64,000 nt of DNA from SIG452 sp045540295 (GTDB lineage: Bacteria; Bacillota; Clostridia; UMGS1840): the NCBI GenBank assembly GCA_045540295.1, contig JAZQGY010000015.1:27328-91327 (forward strand), written 5' to 3'. A program made the position numbers and the translations under genes. Below the pieces are notes generated by a model that was given only the letters and a program-made list of their open reading frames with translations, was not told the origin of the DNA and searched no databases. This document shows, in pieces, positions 59,469 through 64,000 of this stretch (its first letter is position 1; every line of letters starts with the position of its first letter).

Positions 59469-59676
59469 ACGGCTTGAAAAAGAACATAGACCGCAAAAGG
59501 CATGGGACTTTCCTATGTCTTTTGTTTTTCAAGGTGAAAATTTGTTACCACAAATTTTAATTAGAATGCCTTTTGCTATCCACCAATTCAGCCTCTCGGC
59601 GTACCCGTGTACGCCTTCGGGTAACCCCTATGGGCTGAATTGATGAATTCTATGCTCTTTTTCTGCACCTTGCGAT
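59469..59676 (+). repeat. Family A element, copy 15, long form
   Basis: At the malic enzyme stop, sense. ACATAGA with TCTATG; accessory arm GCAAAAGGCAT / ATGCCTTTTGC containing a terminator-like hairpin (GGCATGGG...CCTATGTC then TTTTG); AATTCAGCC pairs perfectly with GGCTGAATT, a combination unique to this copy. Confidence 0.9.
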
Positions 59677-59682
59677 GAAGGA

Positions 59683-59816
59683 TGGCACGATAAATGGCGC
59701 ATAATCCGTAAACCTCATCGCTCGGCGTACCATTATGCTGTGCGCTGGCACTACGCCTTCGGATGACCCCTGTGGGTTCGGTTTCCGAATTCTGCATCCA
59801 TTTCTCATCGCCTTAC
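59683..59816 (+). repeat. Family A element, copy 16
   Basis: Tandem to copy 15. AATCCGTAAACC with GGTTTCCGAATT (10 of 12), outer AAATGG/CCATTT, variable arm ACCCCTGTGGGT. Confidence 0.88.
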
Positions 59817-59831
59817 ATTGTGTGATAAAAA

Positions 59832-59867
59832 TAAAAAAGATGAAATTCATTGAATTTCGTCTTTTTT
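59832..59867 (+). terminator. Terminator after family A copies 15-16
   Basis: AAAAAAGATGAAATTCA / TGAATTTCGTCTTTTTT. Confidence 0.82.
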
Positions 59868-59907
59868 GTTTGGTTCGGATAAATAATCGTTATCGAACGA
59901 CGTTATC

Positions 59908-60036
59908 AAAACTTTCCGCCATTATTTACGCAATAAAATACCACATCAGGAAGACGGGAGTCGGGATTGCGGAAAAACAGGCGGCAGTTTCTTTTTTTGG
60001 TTCGTTTTTTCTTTGCTGTCAAAGAAAAAAATGAAC
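59908..60036 (+). repeat. Family D palindromic repeat, copy 2
   Basis: CCGCCATTATTTACGCAATA ... GGATTGCGG and GGCGGCAG, then the hairpin TTCGTTTTTTCTTTGC / CAAAGAAAAAAATGAAC. Shares its layout with 36924-37046. Confidence 0.75.
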
Positions 60037-60060
60037 AGATATAATAAAACAGAAAAACTA

Positions 60061-60089
60061 TTGCAAAATTGAAATATTTATGCTACAAT
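60061..60089 (+). promoter_or_regulatory. Promoter of structured RNA copy 2
   Basis: TTGCAA, 17 bases, TACAAT; G60096 is seven bases downstream, exactly as in copy 1. Confidence 0.75.
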
Positions 60090-60095
60090 AAACTT

Positions 60096-60246
60096 GCGAC
60101 GCAGTTGAATATCTTTCTCAGATAAGGCATATATTTGTTAAAAATGTATGCTTTGGTTTCTTTACCTTATCTGAGAGTAAACTGTGTCGCAGCAGGACTG
60201 AAGTGATACATTTTTAGTGCGTAGCTTCGGCTGCGCATTTTTTATT
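60096..60246 (+). ncRNA. Structured RNA, copy 2 (leader of a Cys-rich small gene)
   Basis: P1: GCGACGCAGTT (60096-60106) with AACTGTGTCGC (60180-60190). Internal loop GAATATCTT matches the position of TGTATATTG in copy 1. P2: TCTCAGATAAGG with CCTTATCTGAGA, 12 perfect pairs unrelated in sequence to copy 1. Inner arm CATATATTT / AAAATGTATG. Terminator TGCGTAGC TTCG GCTGCGCA with TTTTTTATTT. GCAGC at 60189-60193 can pair with GCTGC of the terminator. The ribosome site GGAGG follows the terminator at once. Confidence 0.7.
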
Positions 60247-60261
60247 TAGGAGGAAAACCAA

Positions 60262-60513
60262 ATGATTATTGATAAACCTACCGGAATTGAATTGATTCCG
60301 GGGAATGGGGGTCGTGATTGCCCCGGAAACGGCGAAAACGGAAATGAAATTTGTTGTGATGAGTGTGATTATCTGTGTTGCTGTATCAATCATTTCAGAA
60401 AAAAGCCTTGCAATGAATGTATTCATGTAGAATGTCCCCATAACGAAAATTATGCATTGAAATTAGAGAAAATAAAAACCTTACAGGAAGAATTAAAAAA
60501 TGGCAGCATATAA
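60262..60513 (+). CDS. Cysteine-rich small protein, unknown function
   Basis: 83 residues with ten Cys, clustered as CCDECDYLCCC, then CNECIHVEC with a nearby His, suggesting metal or Fe-S binding. No signal peptide or membrane helix. A basic-acidic helix (KLEKIKTLQEEL) ends it. AGGAGG lies nine bases before the ATG, right behind the terminator of structured RNA copy 2, so expression probably depends on read-through. A terminator follows. No family recognised. Confidence 0.7.
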   Translation: MIIDKPTGIELIPGNGGRDCPGNGENGNEICCDECDYLCCCINHFRKKPCNECIHVECPHNENYALKLEKIKTLQEELKNGSI

Positions 60514-60553
60514 AAAAAGACGAGATTTTTTAGCAAAAGAATCTCGTCTTTTT
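60512..60553. terminator. Terminator after the Cys-rich gene
   Basis: AAAAAAGACGAGATT / AATCTCGTCTTTTT. Confidence 0.88.
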
Positions 60554-60570
60554 GTTTTAGTAGAACTTTT

Positions 60571-60628
60571 TTGCCTTCCCCTTGAGGGGAAGGTGGGTTT
60601 TGCACAGCAAAACTCGGATGAGGTGGAG
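60571..60628 (+). repeat. Family B end (single)
   Basis: CCTTCCCCTTGAGGGGAAGG, hairpin GTTTTGCACAGCAAAAC, then CGGATGAGGTGG. Confidence 0.75.
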
Positions 60629-60645
60629 CAAACAGCCGTTGGCTG

Positions 60646-61635
60646 TTATACTAATTCTTTTCTAAGAGTCGCGCCGTCTTTTTCGGAGAGGTAGGATAAC
60701 GGAATATCTAAAACCGTTTTAGCACCTGATACCCCTTCTTTGTTTAATTTCACCGCCGCTCTGGCATAAGCCACCAAAACGCTGGAGGTGAATTCCGGAT
60801 TGGAGTCTAATTTCAAAGAAAATTCCAGCACATGACCGGTTTCGTTGTTAAAGCCGGATTTTCCGCTGCGGATGACAAATCCGCCATGGGGGATTCCTGC
60901 GTGATCACGTTTTAATTCTTCTTCGGTAATAAAGTTCACCGTGGTATCATAGTCGGCAAAATAGTTGGGCATGGTTTTGATTTCATGTTCAATTCGCGCT
61001 AAATCTGCTCCTTCTTCTGCCACCACATAACATTCTCTGGTGTGTTTTTGACGGGTGGTCAAATCAGGATTTTTGCCGCTTCTTGCACCTTCAATGGCAG
61101 AGGGAACGGGAACGGTGTACTGTTTGGCATCCTTTACTCCTTCAATTCTGCGGATGGCATCAGAGTGCCCCTGGCTTACGCCTTTGCCCCAGAAAGTGTA
61201 ATCTTTACCGGTCGGGAGAACTGCGCCGAACAGCGCTCTTTGAATAGAGAACAGACCCGGGTCCCAACCAACGGAGATAATTCCCACTTTGCCGGCACCT
61301 TTGGAGGATTCGTTCACTGCATCAAAATATTCGGGAATTTTGGCGTGAGTATCAAAGCTGTCCACAGTGTTAAAATGTTTGGCAAACTCCGGCCCTTGCA
61401 CCGGCAGGTCAGTTGCCGAGCCGCCGCAGAGAATGAGCACATCCAGCTTATCTTTAAAATCTAAAATATCGTTAACCGAATATACGGGCACGCCTTTGGT
61501 TAAGGGGGTTAAAGAGTCCGGGCTTCTTCTGGTAAATACTGCCGAGAGCTCCAAGTCGTTAGTATGGGAAATTGCCATTTCCACACCACGTCCCAAATTG
61601 CCGTGACCCACGATGCCCACTTTGATTTTCGTCAT
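60646..61635 (-). CDS. ddh: meso-Diaminopimelate D-dehydrogenase
   Basis: NADPH-dependent one-step amination of tetrahydrodipicolinate to meso-DAP, bypassing the acyl-branch and DapF. The 329-residue product has KVGIVGHGNLGRGVE, LCGGSATDLPVQGPEF, ISVGWDPGLFSIQRALF and TFWGKGVSQGHSDAIRRIEGVKDA, all characteristic. The ATG at 61633-61635 follows GGGAGG; an earlier in-frame ATG (61650) contains that site. A DapF domain is also present, fused to CarB. Confidence 0.95.
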   Translation of the reverse strand: MTKIKVGIVGHGNLGRGVEMAISHTNDLELSAVFTRRSPDSLTPLTKGVPVYSVNDILDFKDKLDVLILCGGSATDLPVQGPEFAKHFNTVDSFDTHAKIPEYFDAVNESSKGAGKVGIISVGWDPGLFSIQRALFGAVLPTGKDYTFWGKGVSQGHSDAIRRIEGVKDAKQYTVPVPSAIEGARSGKNPDLTTRQKHTRECYVVAEEGADLARIEHEIKTMPNYFADYDTTVNFITEEELKRDHAGIPHGGFVIRSGKSGFNNETGHVLEFSLKLDSNPEFTSSVLVAYARAAVKLNKEGVSGAKTVLDIPLSYLSEKDGATLRKELV

Positions 61636-61674
61636 AATATCGCCTCCCATAAGGTATCAAAAATTTCTAAAAAT

Positions 61675-61703
61675 ATTTTAGCACGGTTTTTTTTCTATTG
61701 CAA
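61675..61703 (-). promoter_or_regulatory. Promoter for ddh
   Basis: Minus strand TTGCAA, 17 bases, TAAAAT. Confidence 0.68.
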
Positions 61704-61751
61704 GTTTTTTGATATTTTTTTCTAAAAAATTTTGAATCCGCTTGGAACCTA

Positions 61752-61780
61752 TTGAATTTTTTCCCCGTATGTGTTACACT
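61752..61780 (+). promoter_or_regulatory. Promoter for tmk
   Basis: TTGAAT, 17 bases, TACACT. Confidence 0.68.
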
Positions 61781-61813
61781 AAAGATAACACAAGAAGAAG
61801 GGTGGAGAACGAA

Positions 61814-62491
61814 GTGCCAAAAAAAGCAAAGCTGATTGTAATCGAAGGCACCGACGCCAGCGGCAAGCAGACCCAGTCGGAGCTTTTGTATGAATTTTTC
61901 AAAAATGAGAATACTAAGGTGGTAAAGCTTTGCTTTCCCGACTACGAAAGCCCGTCCTCTGCTTTGGTTAAAATGTACTTAAACGGAGACTTCGGCAAAA
62001 CGGCAGATAGCGTGGACGGCAAAATTGCTTCCATTTTCTATGCGGCAGACCGTTACGCTTCCTATAAAACCAAATGGGAAGACGTGGTAAACGACCCCGA
62101 TGCAGTGATTATTTTTGACCGTTATGTCACCTCCAATATGATTCATCAAGCGGTAAAGGTTACCGACCAGAAGGAAAAGGACGAGTTCCTCTCCTGGCTT
62201 TTTGATCTGGAGTACGGCATTTTTAAACTTCCCCAGCCTGACCATATCATTTTCTTAAATATGCCTCCCGAACACGCCATGGCACTAATGAGGGACCGTG
62301 CCAACAAAATTACCAACGAATCCGCCAAAGATATCCACGAGTCCGACGAAGCTTACTTAAAAGCCTGCTATGATAACGCCTGTTACGTAGCGGACAAGTA
62401 CCACTGGACGGTGGTTCCCTGCGCAAAAGACGGAAAAGTCCGTCCCATTGCAGAAATTCAGGAAGAAATCAGGAAACACGTATGCAACTAA
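61814..62491 (+). CDS. tmk: Thymidylate kinase
   Basis: Phosphorylates dTMP to dTDP. The 225-residue product has the P-loop IEGTDASGKQTQ (most relatives read GSGKTT), IFDRYVTSNMIHQ (DRY motif) and PDHIIFLNMPPEHAM. It belongs to a slightly divergent Clostridial branch, so activity on another deoxynucleotide is possible. The GTG at 61814 follows GGAG; longer frames enter the promoter. Overlaps the next gene by 10 bases. Confidence 0.9.
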   Translation: MPKKAKLIVIEGTDASGKQTQSELLYEFFKNENTKVVKLCFPDYESPSSALVKMYLNGDFGKTADSVDGKIASIFYAADRYASYKTKWEDVVNDPDAVIIFDRYVTSNMIHQAVKVTDQKEKDEFLSWLFDLEYGIFKLPQPDHIIFLNMPPEHAMALMRDRANKITNESAKDIHESDEAYLKACYDNACYVADKYHWTVVPCAKDGKVRPIAEIQEEIRKHVCN

Positions 62492-63363
62492 AACCTCTTA
62501 CCATAGAAGATAGAGCATTATTCTATCAGTATTATCAAGAAAATCCCGCCAAATGCTCCTACCTAAGCTTTGCCAATCTGTTCTTATGGAAGGATGCAGA
62601 AGACATCCACTATTTCCAGTATGAAAATCATTTAGTAGTCACGGGGAAAAGCATCTATGACGGAACTCGATACTATATGATGCCCTTAGGCGGTTGTCTT
62701 TGCGGAAAACTAAAATCCTATTTAGATTCTTTTGGGAATGATTATCATATTTATGGAATCACGGCAACCGATTTGGAAGCCGTACAGAAAAACTGTGGTG
62801 AATTTTTTGATTTCCAAAGAGAACGGGATATGGATAACTATGTTTATACCACGGAAAAGTTAATTACCCTTTCCGGCAAAAAACTTCACGGAAAGCGAAA
62901 CCATATCAATAAGTTTAAAGAGCTTTATCCCAATCATACCTATGAGCCTCTGACTGCGGATAATCTGGAAAAGATACGCCCCTTCCTGGAAGAGTGGTAC
63001 CAAAAGAAAGCCCAAACCGATGCATCCATTTTTACCGAAAAAACTGCTCTGGAAAATGCCCTTGCCAATTTTGACGCTCTGGAATTAAAAGGCGGAATCC
63101 TTTTGGTAGAGGACAAGGTGGTTGCTTTCTCCATCGGGGAACAATTAAACGAAGATACCGCCCTCATTCATTTTGAAAAGGCAGACACCGACTATCAGGG
63201 TGCCTACCCCATGATTAACCAACAGTTTGTGGAACACGCCTGGAGCCATCTTACCTATGTGAACCGTGAGGACGATATGGGCATCGAGGGTTTAAGAAAG
63301 GCAAAGCTGTCTTATCAACCCGATCTGATGGTCGAAATGTATAGCGCCACCCCGAAGGCTTGA
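62482..63363 (+). CDS. DUF2156 (aminoacyl-lysyltransferase-like GNAT) protein
   Basis: 293 residues related to the soluble C-domain of MprF-type phosphatidylglycerol lysyltransferases: SYLSFANLFLWKDAEDIHY, KKLHGKRNHINKFKELYPNHTYEPL, and YVNREDDMGIEGLRKAKLSYQPD (family signature near the C-terminus). No membrane domain, so a cytosolic acyl or aminoacyl transferase of unknown substrate. Translationally coupled to tmk. The stop TGA lies inside the 5' end of a family A element. Confidence 0.85.
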   Translation: MQLKPLTIEDRALFYQYYQENPAKCSYLSFANLFLWKDAEDIHYFQYENHLVVTGKSIYDGTRYYMMPLGGCLCGKLKSYLDSFGNDYHIYGITATDLEAVQKNCGEFFDFQRERDMDNYVYTTEKLITLSGKKLHGKRNHINKFKELYPNHTYEPLTADNLEKIRPFLEEWYQKKAQTDASIFTEKTALENALANFDALELKGGILLVEDKVVAFSIGEQLNEDTALIHFEKADTDYQGAYPMINQQFVEHAWSHLTYVNREDDMGIEGLRKAKLSYQPDLMVEMYSATPKA

Positions 63364-63500
63364 AAAAGAACGGTTTGAAAAATTGGCTCAAATGAATGAA
63401 CCTCACCGCTCGCCGTACACACGGTACGGCTTCGGGTACTATCGAAACAAGTTTCGATTCGGTTTCTCCATTTTAGCCGAATTTTTCTGCACCTTGCATA
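63356..63500 (+). repeat. Family A element, copy 17
   Basis: Its GGCTTGA start provides the stop codon of the DUF2156 gene. AAATTGGCT pairs with AGCCGAATTT where other copies use AAATGG/CCATTT; AATGAATGAACC with GGTTTCTCCATT; central GCCGTAC/GTACGGC; variable arm TATCGAAACAAGTTTCGA. Confidence 0.88.
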
Positions 63501-63528
63501 GAAATGACCCGAAAAGGAATTTAAACCG

Positions 63529-63562
63529 CAAAAGGCATGGATTTATTTCCATGTCTTTTTTT
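63529..63562 (+). terminator. Terminator after the DUF2156 gene
   Basis: AAAGGCATGGATTTATTTCC with ATGTCTTTTTTT; the same hairpin type as found in the accessory arm of long family A copies. Confidence 0.78.
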
Positions 63563-63606
63563 ATGCTTGCATTGTAAAGTAATATGTTATGGATGTAGCA
63601 CCGCCC

Positions 63607-63653
63607 AAGCCTTCTCCTTGAGGAGAAGGGGGACCGCTTGCGGTGGATGAGGT
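63607..63653 (+). repeat. Family B left end (single)
   Basis: CCTTCTCCTTGAGGAGAAGG, ACCGCTTGCGGT, GGATGAGGTGT; no right end. Confidence 0.75.
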
Positions 63654-63655
63654 GT

Positions 63656-63745
63656 CGTAGGGGACGGTGCCCACACCGTCCCGTTTATTTTTTATAAGCA
63701 ATGTATCAAAAAATGTAGGGGAGGGGTTCCATCCCCTCCCGTGAC
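63656..63745. repeat. F-type palindromes (two)
   Basis: GTAGGGGACGGTGCCCACAC with CCGTCCC, and GTAGGGGAGGGGTTCCATCC with CCTCCC: different stems in the same GTAGGG-N-CCC layout as 23440 and 37113. Confidence 0.6.
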
Positions 63746-63826
63746 CTATTAAAACCCCCTAAAATCCGCTGATTGCAACGGTTTTATGGTGATAAAAAAT
63801 TTTTTTAAAAAAATTGAAAAAAACTA

Positions 63827-63855
63827 TTGACATTTCAGGGAAAGAGTGGTACAAT
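63827..63855 (+). promoter_or_regulatory. Consensus promoter, probably of an rRNA operon
   Basis: TTGACA, 17 bases, TACAAT, the strongest promoter match in the window. Confidence 0.8.
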
Positions 63856-64000
63856 AGTTAAGCTGTCTCTCGGAGACAGGGAATGAACCTTGAAAACTGA
63901 ATAACATAATGGACCTTGAAAATTCTAGAGTTTTTGAATTTGAGAACTACGAACGAATCAAGTAAATCGAGGAAAAGAAAAAGCGAAGCGAAAAGCTAGC
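63856..64000 (+). other. Probable rRNA operon leader
   Basis: Hairpin CTGTCTCTCGGAGACAG, then ACCTTGAAAACTGAATA, the phrase that precedes rRNA genes in many Firmicutes, then an AG-rich stretch to the window end. No mature rRNA sequence is reached. Confidence 0.65.

Noticed and set aside
36755..60246. 6S RNA as identity of the duplicated 150-nt RNA
   Set aside because: Length and an asymmetric nine-to-one internal loop do not fit the large symmetric central bubble of 6S RNA, and a terminator plus gene follow copy 2.
4171..63500. tRNA genes suggested by GGTTCGGTT phrases in family A
   Set aside because: No acceptor stem or anticodon arm of tRNA geometry; the phrase is part of the family A stem.

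Overview
The window looks like a chromosomal segment of a spore-forming, low-to-medium GC Clostridia-type Firmicute, probably an uncultured gut lineage. Support: sigma-A promoters with 17-bp spacers throughout, strong AGGAGG-type ribosome sites, TTG/GTG starts, SpoIIE with a Spo0A-box-like site, the short HisG/HisZ pair, DegV, IreB, a ClpE-type ATPase, dockerin/cohesin-like secreted proteins and a meso-DAP dehydrogenase. Genus cannot be read from the sequence.

Layout. 1-8 kb: holB (partial), ybeY-degV, ilvE, a DivIVA-like protein, gpsA, a CorA transporter, mtaB. 8-15.6 kb: replication/segregation region with three parS-like sites, parA-parB, serS, dnaA and dnaN, DnaA-box-like sites and three tandem-repeat arrays around dnaA (probable oriC). 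15.7-24 kb: hisZ-hisG-hisH, a DUF559 nuclease gene carried inside a repeat element, rnc, an aminotransferase, trpS, a DUF4432 protein, trmB. 24-36 kb: spoIIE, ireB, rpsB-tsf, pyrH, and a carA-carB operon in which CarA lacks its glutaminase Cys and His and CarB is fused in frame to DapF. 37-40 kb (minus strand): ruvX-DUF1292-clpE. 40.5-48 kb: a polysaccharide module (FlaA1/CapD-type enzyme, Wzz-like, CpsD-like, CpsB-like) followed by PqqD-like, S24/S26-like and ABC exporter genes. 48-52.7 kb: exported stalk, dockerin-like and cohesin-like proteins and a 54-residue peptide. 53-63.4 kb: murD, two M42 peptidases, metA, malic enzyme, a Cys-rich small protein behind a structured RNA, ddh, tmk, DUF2156. 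The right edge carries a consensus promoter and leader typical of an rRNA operon.

Between genes the window is dense in repeats. Family A is a long imperfect palindrome of about 110-170 bp (up to 250 bp with an accessory arm). Its helices vary by compensatory changes, and the first copy at each locus lies just after a stop codon in sense with the gene before it. Family B is a two-ended palindromic element, one copy of which carries the DUF559 gene. Smaller families (D, E, F, and tandem arrays near dnaA and holB) fill most other gaps. A separate 150-nt RNA occurs twice (36.75 and 60.1 kb), each with its own promoter, a covarying stem and a terminator; one copy precedes a Cys-rich small gene.

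Most notable: the carA/carB-dapF operon, the family A 3'-UTR elements, the duplicated RNA, the DUF559-bearing repeat, and a leader sequence shared by holB, dnaN and trpS. No IS transposase, CRISPR array or tRNA was recognised.
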